Source: Caryophanales bacterium UBA4869
Lineage (GTDB): Bacteria; Bacillota_I; Bacilli_A; RFN20; CAG-288
Assembly: GCA_002399505.1 (NCBI GenBank)
Contig: DHDT01000033.1
Location: 6,259-19,270 of the forward strand
DNA length: 13,012 nt
Direction of reading: 5' to 3'
Below, one piece after another: positions 1 to 6,689 of this stretch. The translations under genes and the position numbers were made by a program. Positions within the stretch are counted from its first letter, which is position 1. Every line of letters starts with the position of its first letter. The notes below the pieces were generated by a model. That model saw only the letters and a program-made list of their open reading frames with translations. It made no database searches and was not told where the DNA came from.

Positions 1-2
1 TC

Positions 3-845
3 TTTGATGAAAATGTCCACTATGATGAACTTGAAAGAGATGCCGACTATGAATTCCCCAAGATTACTGTTGTTGTCATGAATGGCAACCAGGGTGTCGC
101 TATCGGTTCAGCTGGTGTAAACGTTAGACTTGCCTCTAGAATCACTATGTGCACTATTTCAGTCTTACAGGCTGATGATGCTATTAAGCAAGGTATCAAA
201 TACACTTTAGTACCTGATATTCAGAAGGAAGTCGATGAAGAGAATGCTGCTATCGCTAAGGAAAATGCTCAGGCCGAGGAAGAAGCTAAACCTGTTGAAG
301 GCGAAGCTATCCCTGCTGTTGCTGAGACCACTCCTGCCGTTGAGACTCCAGTAGTTTCTACTCCTGCTGCTGAGACTCCTGTTGTCGCTGCTCCAGCTGC
401 TCCAACAAGTGAGGCTAAACCTGTCGCTGCTCCTGCTGTTAGTGAGAGCAAGCCTGTTGCTCCAGTTGCTGCTAAACCTGCTGAAGTTAAGCCGGTTGAA
501 AAGCCTATCGAGCATATTGAGATCAAGAACAAACCTAAGATTTCTCTTGAAGAACTTGAGGAAGCTCTTACTCAGAAGAAAGGTCCGGCTGAAACTAGAT
601 CCTATAAGAAACGTTGGGATAACCATAACCGTCCTTCCGATGATAAGCCGGCTTCTACTGCTCCTTCTAAGGCTAGCTCAGTTGCCGCTATGCCTATTTA
701 CACTGAAGAAGAACTTAAACAGATGCAGAACAATGAAACTCCTTCAAACAACAATGCTGAGGGTGGAGATTTCAATGTCGATGATGATGATTTAGAACAG
801 TATGATTCCGATAAGTACTACGATGACGATAATTCCAACAAGTAA
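3..845 (+). CDS. nusA: Transcription elongation/termination factor NusA, C-terminal part (5' end outside window)
   Basis: The frame is open from base 3 and encodes the last 280 residues. Residues about 20-55 carry the end of the second KH domain: a V-V-V strand, then AIGSAGVNVRLASRIT, which matches the AIG-x-x-G-x-NVRLA-x-x-(L/I)T signature of NusA. NusA binds RNA polymerase and nascent RNA and modulates pausing, termination and antitermination. After the KH domain comes an unusual long tail: a Glu-rich stretch, an Ala/Pro/Val/Glu low-complexity region, a short predicted helix (KISLEELEEALTQKK), a basic patch and a very acidic Asp/Tyr-rich end. The canonical NusA of Bacillus lacks such a tail. 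The stop (TAA) is eight bases before ylxR. Identity is supported both by the KH signature and by the ylxR-ylxQ-infB-rbfA genes that follow. Confidence 0.95.
   Translation, partial: FDENVHYDELERDADYEFPKITVVVMNGNQGVAIGSAGVNVRLASRITMCTISVLQADDAIKQGIKYTLVPDIQKEVDEENAAIAKENAQAEEEAKPVEGEAIPAVAETTPAVETPVVSTPAAETPVVAAPAAPTSEAKPVAAPAVSESKPVAPVAAKPAEVKPVEKPIEHIEIKNKPKISLEELEEALTQKKGPAETRSYKKRWDNHNRPSDDKPASTAPSKASSVAAMPIYTEEELKQMQNNETPSNNNAEGGDFNVDDDDLEQYDSDKYYDDDNSNK
310..515 (+). repeat. Imperfect Ala/Pro/Val-rich coding repeats in the NusA tail
   Basis: Codons for Thr-Pro-Ala-x-Glu-Thr-Pro-Val-Val recur with small changes (TPAVETPVVS, then TPAAETPVVA), followed by units such as EAKPVAAPAVSESKPVAPVAAKP. 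The repetition is visible at both DNA and protein level. Such a tract is likely disordered and prone to length change by slippage. It also explains the long open frames seen on the opposite strand here, which I do not regard as genes. Confidence 0.7.
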
Positions 846-853
846 GGAAGAGA

Positions 854-1123
854 ATGAGTAAGAAAAGCTTTGTAGTCAATAGGATGGATCTTCTATCAAG
901 GAAGACCTATCCTGTTGAACAATTGATTCGCTTAGTGCTGGTCTCTTCTGATTTGAAATTAGACAAAGATCACACACTTACAGGACGAGGCATCTATCTG
1001 TTAAAGGATGAAGCCACTATTGACAAAGTCTTTTCCAAAGGGATGCTTAAGCGTTATAGCAAGACCTGTGATTTTGACAATCTATATAAGGAGGTTAAAG
1101 AACAATGCTCAGCAAAGAACTGA
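854..1123 (+). CDS. ylxR: YlxR-family (DUF448) putative RNA-binding protein
   Basis: This small 89-residue protein lies between nusA and ylxQ, the standard place for ylxR. The family hallmarks are present: an ELIR-like segment (EQLIRLVL, residues about 22-29) and the TGRGIYLL motif (about 43-50), which matches the conserved GRG-A/I-Y of YlxR. YlxR proteins are thought to bind RNA or act as nucleoid-associated regulators; the exact role is not settled. The usual R-K-C-V-V segment at the N-terminus is replaced here by R-M-D-L-L, so the conserved cysteine is absent. The ATG has an AAGGAAG ribosome binding site that overlaps the nusA stop. The 3' end overlaps ylxQ by 19 bases, which suggests coupled translation. 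Confidence 0.85.
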   Translation: MSKKSFVVNRMDLLSRKTYPVEQLIRLVLVSSDLKLDKDHTLTGRGIYLLKDEATIDKVFSKGMLKRYSKTCDFDNLYKEVKEQCSAKN

Positions 1124-1470
1124 TCAGAAAGCTCGATACCTACTTCGGCTTTGCCCAAAAGAAGCATTCGCTTTTTGCCGGTATGGAATTAGAGGATAAA
1201 CTAGAGAGAAGAAAAGTTTCCCTTCTAATCTTCCTTCCATCCTGTTCTGCTAAAGATGAAGACAAACTTCTTTGCAAGTATGGCGATAATCCGGATTTAG
1301 CAATTCTTGACTATGATGGAGAATACAACGTTGCCTTAGCTTCAGGAAGAGAACTTCTTAAAGCTGTTGGTGTCGGTGATTTGAACTTAGCCAAGGCTAT
1401 TTACAATATTCTTAAAGATGATAAGAAAGTCAGTGAAGATACTAAGGAAAACAAGGAGGAGACTAAATGA
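1105..1470 (+). CDS. ylxQ: YlxQ-like L7Ae/L30e-family RNA-binding protein
   Basis: This 121-residue protein sits where ylxQ (rplGA) is found in Bacillota nusA operons. The N-terminal helix (LIRKLDTYFGFAQKKHSLFAG) resembles the L-x-G-L-A-x-R-A-G-x-L-x-x-G start of L7Ae-like proteins. A hydrophobic strand (VSLLIFLP) and the late GRELLKAVGVGDLNLAKAI match the fold's C-terminal part, where GK-x-x-R-AVGI-x-D-x-x-L-A is typical. Family members bind kink-turn RNA and may associate with ribosomes. About 15 Lys/Glu/Asp-rich residues are added at the end. An AAGGAGG site at 1088-1094, inside ylxR, supports the ATG at 1105. The stop overlaps the infB start as ATGA. Confidence 0.82.
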   Translation: MLSKELIRKLDTYFGFAQKKHSLFAGMELEDKLERRKVSLLIFLPSCSAKDEDKLLCKYGDNPDLAILDYDGEYNVALASGRELLKAVGVGDLNLAKAIYNILKDDKKVSEDTKENKEETK

Positions 1471-3281
1471 GTAATTCTAAAGAAAACAATGGTGGAGTAA
1501 AACCTGCCTTTGGAAAGAAAACCCAAGGTGCTGTTAAGGATGGTGTCTTTGTCTATACGGGAGCTTTGACTCTTGATCAGCTTTGCAAAAGAATCGGTGT
1601 CAGTGCTTCAGATACCATCAAGGCTTTCTTGATGGAAGGCAAGATGATCTCTTTAAATACTCTTCTTGGCGATGATCTCATTGCTGAAGTCTGTTTAAAC
1701 AACAATCTTGATTTCAAGAAAGAAGAAGGCATGGGTGATGATGATTTCACCAAGGTACCGATTTTCAACAAGGATAATGATAAGGATTCCCGTCCCTGCA
1801 TTGTGACTATTATGGGACATGTCGATCACGGCAAGACAACTTTGATTGACGCTATCCGTCATTCCAATATTGCTAATGGTGAGTACGGTGGCATTACTCA
1901 GGAAATCGGTGCTTATCAGAAGACTATCAACGGCAAGAAGATTACCTTCCTTGATACTCCTGGCCATGAAGCTTTCACTGCTATGAGAGCCCGTGGTGCT
2001 TCTATCACTGATATTGTTGTTCTAGTCGTAGCTGCTGATGATGGCGTTAAGCCTCAGACTATTGAAGCTTTAGACCATGCTAAGGCTGCTAAGGTTCCGA
2101 TTATTGTGGCTATCAATAAGATTGATAAACCTGGAGCTAACCCTGAAAAAGTCAAGTCTCAGCTTTCTGCCTTAGGTCTTTTATCTGAGGATTGGGGCGG
2201 AGACACCATGATGTTCAATATTTCTGCTAAGAAGAATATTGGCGTCGATAAGCTTCTTGAAGGTATTCTGACTTTAGCTGAACTTTTGGATTTAAGAGCT
2301 TCTAACGATCATCCGGCTATCGGTTCTGTCATTGAGGCTGAACTTGATAAGAAGGAAGGATCCAAGGCCACCCTTTTAGTTCAGAATGGTACTCTCCATG
2401 TGGGAGATTATTTAGCTGTTGGCGAATTCTACTGCAAGGTCAGAAAGATGACTAACGAATACGATAAGAGCCTCAAGGCTGCCGGACCTTCTACTCCGGT
2501 TGCCATCACCGGCTTATCCGGTGTTCCTGTCGCCGGCGATCGTTTTATGGCTTTCCCGAGCGAAAAGGAAGCCCATGTTGCCGCTGACAAACGCGCTCAG
2601 TCTATGATCGGCAAGAACAATGACGGAGCCAGCTTAGCCGCTTTGGCTTCGGCTGCCGCCAGCGGTGAGACTCCGACTATCAACCTGATTGTCAAAGCGG
2701 ACACTCAGGGTTCGGCTGAAGCCCTTAAGGCCTCTCTGGAAAAGATCAATGTCCCCGGCGCCAAACTCCAGATCATCCACTGCGCCTCTGGTGACGTCAA
2801 TCAAGGGGACCTGATTTTAGCCAGTGCCTCCCACGGTATCGTCTTGGCCTTTGCGGTCAAGGTTCCTGCTTCCATCAAGGAAATGGGCAAAGAGAAGAAA
2901 GTCGAAATCAGAGAATACAATATTATCTACAAGCTTCTTGAAGATATCGATGCTGCCTTAAAGGGCACTTTAGGACCGGTCTTTGAAGAAGTCGTCTACG
3001 GCCATGCTGAAGTACGTTCGCTCTTCTCTGCTTCGAAAGTCGGCCAGATTGCCGGTCTTTTCGTCACTGACGGCAAGATTCCCTCTTCGGCTCATATCCG
3101 TGTCATGAGAAACGAAGAGATGGTTTTAGATACCAGACTCACCTCTCTCAAGAGATTCAAAGATGATGCCAAGGAAGTCAATACCGGTTTTGAATGCGGT
3201 GCCACTATCGATAAGAAATTTACCCTGATTGAAGGCGACATCCTCGAAGCCTATGGTCAGGAGGAAGTCAAGAATGGCTGA
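1467..3281 (+). CDS. infB: Translation initiation factor IF-2
   Basis: This GTPase brings initiator fMet-tRNA to the 30S subunit and promotes subunit joining. All GTP-binding motifs are present: G1 GHVDHGKT (residues 117-124), G2 GGITQ (141-145), G3 DTPGH (163-167), G4 NKID (217-220) and G5 SAK (253-255). Before the G domain is a single IF2N domain (about 30-85, [16 protein letters not shown]). After it come domains II, III and the fMet-tRNA-binding C-terminal domain. At 604 residues it is short, with no long N-terminal extension. The start has a strong AAGGAGGAG at 1453-1461 and overlaps the ylxQ stop (ATGA). Third codon positions become clearly richer in C/G in the second half, from about 2480 onward. 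Confidence 0.98.
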   Translation: MSNSKENNGGVKPAFGKKTQGAVKDGVFVYTGALTLDQLCKRIGVSASDTIKAFLMEGKMISLNTLLGDDLIAEVCLNNNLDFKKEEGMGDDDFTKVPIFNKDNDKDSRPCIVTIMGHVDHGKTTLIDAIRHSNIANGEYGGITQEIGAYQKTINGKKITFLDTPGHEAFTAMRARGASITDIVVLVVAADDGVKPQTIEALDHAKAAKVPIIVAINKIDKPGANPEKVKSQLSALGLLSEDWGGDTMMFNISAKKNIGVDKLLEGILTLAELLDLRASNDHPAIGSVIEAELDKKEGSKATLLVQNGTLHVGDYLAVGEFYCKVRKMTNEYDKSLKAAGPSTPVAITGLSGVPVAGDRFMAFPSEKEAHVAADKRAQSMIGKNNDGASLAALASAAASGETPTINLIVKADTQGSAEALKASLEKINVPGAKLQIIHCASGDVNQGDLILASASHGIVLAFAVKVPASIKEMGKEKKVEIREYNIIYKLLEDIDAALKGTLGPVFEEVVYGHAEVRSLFSASKVGQIAGLFVTDGKIPSSAHIRVMRNEEMVLDTRLTSLKRFKDDAKEVNTGFECGATIDKKFTLIEGDILEAYGQEEVKNG

Positions 3282-3777
3282 TAAAAAGGGCCGAGTTCAG
3301 CAGATTATCCAGAGAAACCTCTCGGAGATAATCATCTATGAACTCAAAAGCCAGATCTGTGCCTATGCCTCAATCAACGAAGTCAAGATGACTCCGGATT
3401 ATTCTTTCTGCAAGGTCTATGTCTCTCATATCAAGCCGGAGAAGACTGATGAGCTTCTCAATTTCCTCAATAATCACGCTGGTAAAATCAGAAGCCTACT
3501 TGCTTCGAAGATTTCCATCTACAAGACTCCGGAACTGATCTTTGTCAAAGACGAACTCTTTGAAAAAGGTCAGGCTATGGATGATTTGATCAATCACGCT
3601 CTTCACGGAAAGCTCTATACTTTGAAAGATCTTGACCGTGATGAGAAGAAGGCTGAAAAAGAAAAGGAAAAGGCTTTGAAAAAAGCTGCTCCTAAGAAGA
3701 CTTCCACTGTAAAGAAAACGACAGTCAAAAAGACGACCGCTAAAAAAGCTGTGACTAAAAAGGGTGAAGAAGATTAA
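3274..3777 (+). CDS. rbfA: Ribosome-binding factor A with Lys-rich tail
   Basis: RbfA is a KH-fold factor for 30S maturation, needed for 16S rRNA 5'-end processing and cold adaptation. The core (about residues 1-112) shows family features: RVQQIIQRNLSEIIIYEL near the start, the strand pair around INEVKMTPDYSFCKVYVS, and the segment ending in the helix AMDDLINHAL. I start it at ATG 3274 because AGGAGG lies at 3259-3264, at a good distance. A longer frame extends upstream into infB without need. The gene overlaps infB by eight bases. Residues 113-167 form a Lys/Ala/Thr-rich tail with repeated T-V/A-KK-T units, beyond the usual family length of about 115-130 residues. This resembles histone-H1-like basic tails and may aid RNA or ribosome contact (inference). 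Confidence 0.95.
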   Translation: MADKKGRVQQIIQRNLSEIIIYELKSQICAYASINEVKMTPDYSFCKVYVSHIKPEKTDELLNFLNNHAGKIRSLLASKISIYKTPELIFVKDELFEKGQAMDDLINHALHGKLYTLKDLDRDEKKAEKEKEKALKKAAPKKTSTVKKTTVKKTTAKKAVTKKGEED

Positions 3778-3778
3778 T

Positions 3779-4486
3779 ATGAATGAGAATGAAAGCAGGC
3801 TAAAACCTGCTTTTTCTATTTTTAAAAAGGAAATAGACAAGTTCAGTCATAAAGACAAAGTCGGTTTCTGTGAAAGAGTATATAACTGTTCCCTGCCGTC
3901 CTTAGGAATCAAGATACCTGATATCAGAAATCTGGCAAAGTACTTCAGCGATTTTCCTGTGTCTATGATTCCTCTGGATGTCTGTTTTGAATACAATCTC
4001 CTTTTCTTCATAATCGGATTAAAGCAGATTTCTGATATCAGAGAACAGACTGATTTCATCATTGAAAACCGGAATCATTTTTACTCCTGGGCAATCACTG
4101 ATACCTCCTATGGCCTTTATAAAAGACTGCCTCTGGAAGAAGAACTCCGATATCTTCTGAAACTGAAAAGAAAAGGCTCTTTTGCTCAGAGGTTTTCCTA
4201 TGTTGTTCTTTTGAAGTACTGCAAAGAAAAAGATATTTCTTCTTTGCTTTCCTTTATCGAAGACAGCAAATTAAAGGAAGTCTATACGTCTATCGGATGG
4301 CTTTTGGCTGAATGTCTTATCTATCATCAGGAGGAAGTGCTCTCTTATGTTGAGTCTTCTTCTTTATCATATAAGACTATTCAGGTTTTCGCCTATAAGG
4401 CCCGCGACTCTTTCAGGATCGAGTCTTCTGTAAAAATAAGATGTAAAGAATTATTGAATAGAAAGAAGGACTCCCTTAATCAATAA
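3779..4486 (+). CDS. AlkD-like DNA alkylation repair protein (HEAT-repeat DNA glycosylase family)
   Basis: This 235-residue helical protein matches the DNA alkylation repair family. AlkD removes bulky or cationic alkylated purines (3-methyladenine, 7-methylguanine) without flipping the base. The AlkD key residues appear in the right spacing: W104 and D108 in SWAITDTS (AlkD Trp109/Asp113), and R138 in AQRFSYVVLLKY (AlkD Arg148). The segment IGWLLAECLIYHQEEVLSYV (about 180-200) corresponds to the family's IGW-x-L-RE block, although the R-E there is replaced. The start is uncertain: ATG 3779, one base after the rbfA stop, or GTG 3764 in the same frame. Either way, codons 5-12 contain an intrinsic terminator. 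An AlkD gene is not a standard member of the nusA-infB operon. Confidence 0.8.
   Translation: MNENESRLKPAFSIFKKEIDKFSHKDKVGFCERVYNCSLPSLGIKIPDIRNLAKYFSDFPVSMIPLDVCFEYNLLFFIIGLKQISDIREQTDFIIENRNHFYSWAITDTSYGLYKRLPLEEELRYLLKLKRKGSFAQRFSYVVLLKYCKEKDISSLLSFIEDSKLKEVYTSIGWLLAECLIYHQEEVLSYVESSSLSYKTIQVFAYKARDSFRIESSVKIRCKELLNRKKDSLNQ
3792..3816 (+). terminator. Intrinsic terminator of the nusA-rbfA operon, inside the AlkD-like gene
   Basis: AAAGCAGG (3792-3799) pairs perfectly with CCTGCTTT (3806-3813) around a six-base loop. A T run (3811-3815) and a second T-rich stretch follow. It lies 15 bases after the rbfA stop, where an operon terminator is expected. The same bases are codons for Glu-Ser-Arg-Leu-Lys-Pro-Ala-Phe of the next gene. 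Confidence 0.7.
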
Positions 4487-4507
4487 TTACATAAGAAGAG
4501 CGTTTTA

Positions 4508-4537
4508 TTGGCTTTTGCTTTATCGATTAACTATAAT
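4508..4537 (+). promoter_or_regulatory. Predicted sigma-70/SigA promoter for the catalase gene
   Basis: A perfect -10 TATAAT (4532-4537) lies 18 bases after a TTGGCT (4508-4513, four of six matches to TTGACA). The -10 sits inside a near-palindrome TTAA-C-TATA-A-TTAA (4527-4540), a possible repressor site. It does not match the PerR box well. The transcription start is predicted near 4544. Confidence 0.55.
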
Positions 4538-4538
4538 T

Positions 4539-4568
4539 AAGACAACAAGGGGAAGGGTTGTCTTTTTT
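4539..4568 (+). terminator. Intrinsic terminator abutting the catalase promoter
   Basis: AAGACAAC (4539-4546) pairs with GTTGTCTT (4557-4564) around a ten-base purine loop, followed by a run of six T. It would stop transcripts from the AlkD-like gene. RNA starting near 4544 from the adjacent promoter would lack most of the left arm and so escape it. Confidence 0.75.
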
Positions 4569-4584
4569 ATTTGTTTTCCCTTAT

Positions 4585-4602
4585 AAAGGAGGGATCATAA
4601 TG
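4585..4602 (+). promoter_or_regulatory. Ribosome binding site and out-of-frame ATG of the catalase gene
   Basis: AAAGGAGGG (4585-4593) is a near-ideal Shine-Dalgarno sequence, six bases before ATG 4600. Read directly, this ATG encodes only MDSKKSL before TGA. The catalase frame has no ATG, GTG or TTG between its last upstream stop (TAA 4584) and TTG 4620, and that TTG lies 27 bases past the ribosome binding site. The intended start is therefore very probably ATG 4600. Confidence 0.8.
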
Positions 4603-6200
4603 GATTCCAAAAAAAGCCTTTGAAGCTTACTAACGAAGTTGGGGCGCCCGTCGAAAACAATGATCATTCTATAACCGCCGGTCCTCGTGGTCCGGTCATG
4701 ATGCAGGATGTCTGGCTATTAGAGAAGATGGCACATTTTGATCGTGAAGTCATCCCTGAAAGAAGAATGCATGCTAAGGGCTGGGGTGCTTATGGCAAGT
4801 TTACAGTCACTAAGGATATCACCAAATACACCAAAGCTGCTCTGTTTAACAAAATAGGCAAGAAAACCGATCTCTTTATTCGTTTTTCCACTGTTGCCGG
4901 AGAAAGAGGAGCTGCTGATGCCGAACGTGATATCAGAGGTGTAGCTGTCAAGTTCTATACCGAAGAGGGAAACTGGGACTTAGTCGGAAACAACACACCT
5001 ACCTTCTTCATCAGAGATGTTCAGCATTTTGCCGATTTGAACCGCGCTGTCAAGAGAGACCCCTATACTGGCATGAGATCAGCTGAGAACAACTGGGATT
5101 TCTGGACTATGCTTCCTGAATGCTTCCATCAGACAACCATCGTCATGTCCTCCAGAGGTATTCCTGACGGTTTCCGTCATATGAACTTCTTCGGTGAACA
5201 TACCTATAGCATGTACAATGACAAAAACGAACGGGTCTGGGTCAAATTCCATTTCAAGACTGAACAGGGAATCAAGAACCTGACTGACAAGGAAGCTGCT
5301 ATGCAGTGTGCTGATGACCGCGAGAGTTTCGGACGTGATCTTTTCGAAGCCATCAAAAACAAGAAGTATCCTAAATGGAAGATGTATATTCAGGTAATGA
5401 CTGAGGAACAGGCGAAAAAACACTATGAGAATCCTTTCGACATCACCAAGATCTGGAGACATAAAGACTATCCGCTGATCGAAGTCGGCGAACTCGTTTT
5501 GAACAAGTGGCCCGAGAACTATTTTGCTGAAGTTGAACAGGCTGCCTTCACTCCGGCTCACGTCGTACCTGGAATTGGTTTCTCACCGGATAAGTTCCTA
5601 CAGGGAAGACTCTTTGTCTATGGTGACGCTCAAAGATATCGTTTAGGTGTCAACTATAATCAGATACCGGTCAATCAGGCTAAACACGCCACTGTCAACG
5701 ACTATCATCGTGACGGCTCTATGAGAACTGACGGCAATTACGGCAAGGCCCCGGCCTATGCTCCTAACAGCCAAGGCTATTGGACGGCGACTCCTGAAAT
5801 TTCCGAACCTCCTCTTCCCTTAGACGGAGCTATGTGGAGATATGATCCCGCTGACGACCCGACTGATGACTGCTTCCATTCTGGCGGTGATCTCTACCGG
5901 ATCATGACTGAAGAGGAGAAAGAGCTTCTGATTGGAAATACGGCCAGAAATATCGCTCACTGTTCTATGAATATCAAGTATCGTCACGCTGTTCATTGCT
6001 ACTGGGCCGACGTTGATTATGGAACCAGAATGACTAAGGCTCTCTGCTTGGATTTGAAGGAAGTCAAGAAACTTGCTAAAGGTGATCAAAACTCCTTGAT
6101 TAAAGCTACTTTGCCCGGCGGAAAATACTCTGAAGAGACTTGTGATATGAACTGTGGCAAATGCCAGAAACCCTGTATTGACAAAAAATACATGATGTAA
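4600..6200 (+). CDS. katA: Monofunctional heme catalase, start one base out of frame at an A7 tract
   Basis: The protein dismutates hydrogen peroxide to water and oxygen in the cytoplasm. Numbered from TTG 4620 (526 residues), the distal His51 lies in [12 protein letters not shown], the distal Asn124 in GNNTPTFF, and the proximal heme ligand Tyr334 in [14 protein letters not shown]. The spacings of 73 and 283 from the His equal those of other heme catalases. The sequence resembles Bacillus KatA throughout. The likely start is ATG 4600 with its strong ribosome binding site, but the frame from that ATG joins the catalase body only if one A is added to the seven at 4609-4615 (or by a -1 slip). 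That gives 533 residues starting [17 protein letters not shown]. The C-terminus carries an unusual Cys-rich tail (C-x3-C-x2-C-x3-C). The gene appears to be monocistronic. Confidence 0.93.
4609..4615 (+). repeat. A7 homopolymer separating catalase start from catalase frame
   Basis: Seven A form codons 4-5 and the first base of codon 6 after ATG 4600. Eight A would put the ATG in frame with the catalase. The frame would also be restored if a tRNA-Lys on AAA slipped back by one base, the next codon then being AAG. Confidence 0.9.
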
Positions 6201-6351
6201 GGCAATCTTAGTTCCTCAATATTGCCTCTGATAGTAAAATGCCGATAGCTATCGACAATTATCTTATTTTCATCTATAAACACATTTAGAAATTTCCTCA
6301 ATTTTTCTGCTTAGGCATTTTAGTTAGTTTGTCTAAATTATTTTTCATCTG

Positions 6352-6411
6352 AAAAAATGGTAACCGGTTTCAATTGAAGGCTTCTCTTCTTTTGTTTCGG
6401 TTACCTTTTTT
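6352..6411 (+). terminator. Probable terminator after the catalase gene, possibly bidirectional
   Basis: GGTAACCG (6359-6366) pairs perfectly with CGGTTACC (6398-6405), followed by a run of six T. The left arm is preceded by six A, so the mirror structure could also stop transcription on the - strand. The loop is long (31 bases) but contains a small GAAG/CTTC hairpin. It lies about 150 bases after the catalase stop, with no other candidate closer. Confidence 0.6.
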
Positions 6412-6465
6412 GTGAAATGCCTTTATTTCTTTTCGTTTTGATTACTCGGCAGTCTCTTTTGAGTG

Positions 6466-6594
6466 TTAAAGTGTCTTTTTTGGAGAAGAGCGGATATTTT
6501 GAAAATGAGCTTCCGTTTATCTAGCATAATGAGGACTGGAAAGCCATTTTTACCCATTTTCGGGTATGCCAATGTCAACTAATTGACACTTTAA
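6466..6594. repeat. Inverted 10-base repeat TTAAAGTGTC flanking 109 bases
   Basis: TTAAAGTGTC (6466-6475) recurs as its exact reverse complement (6585-6594). The second copy covers the spacer of the lipoprotein operon promoter. It could be a two-site operator or the ends of a small mobile-element remnant; I see no flanking target duplication. Confidence 0.4.
6573..6588. promoter_or_regulatory. Palindromic operator candidate over the -35 box
   Basis: TGTCAA-N4-TTGACA is a perfect six-base inverted repeat whose right arm is the -35 hexamer itself. A dimeric repressor bound here would block RNA polymerase. The regulator is not encoded in this window. Confidence 0.4.
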
Positions 6595-6611
6595 TGGAAA
6601 CCCTATATTAT
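6583..6611 (+). promoter_or_regulatory. Strong predicted SigA promoter of the lipoprotein/protease operon
   Basis: A perfect -35 TTGACA (6583-6588), a 17-base spacer and TATTAT (6606-6611, five of six matches to TATAAT) give a predicted transcription start near 6618. An alternative upstream TTG at 6623 would then be almost leaderless, which supports ATG 6690 as the real start. Confidence 0.7.
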
Positions 6612-6689
6612 TTATATCTATATTGCATTTACATATAGCAACAACCAGTGATGTAAAAAGTATATACGTCAGAAAAGGTAAATATTACT

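Larger units (their letters stand above)
6201..6689. other. Non-coding region between catalase and lipoprotein operon
   Basis: I see no credible gene on either strand. The region holds a weak GGCAAT/ATTGCC hairpin just after the catalase stop (6201-6226, no T run), a perfect 12-base palindrome CGATAGCTATCG (6243-6254), a terminator (6352-6411), a pair of inverted TTAAAGTGTC copies (6466-6475 and 6585-6594), and a promoter with an overlapping palindrome (6573-6611). A leader of about 70 bases then runs to the protease start. Confidence 0.7.

Noticed and set aside
207..626. Long open frames on the - strand across the nusA tail
   Set aside because: They mirror the Ala/Pro/Val repeat codons of nusA; no ribosome binding site or family resemblance.
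4527..4541. PerR box at the catalase promoter
   Set aside because: The palindrome over the -10 matches the PerR consensus at only about half of its positions, so I call it an unassigned operator candidate.
5079..5561. 160-codon - strand open frame inside catalase
   Set aside because: It lies fully within a strongly conserved catalase and its product has no recognisable features.
6359..6372. Sequence resembling a LacI-family/cre operator (GGTAACCGGTTTCA)
   Set aside because: It is near the cre consensus, but it overlaps the left arm of a convincing terminator and lies over 200 bases before the next promoter. The hairpin explains it better.
6466..6594. Complete small transposable element
   Set aside because: The 10-base inverted ends enclose no open frame and no target duplication is visible; the evidence is too thin to call it mobile.
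6623..6689. TTG 6623 as the start of the first M6 protease
   Set aside because: It has no ribosome binding site, lies about five bases after the predicted transcription start, and would put about 25 charged and Tyr-rich residues before the signal peptide.
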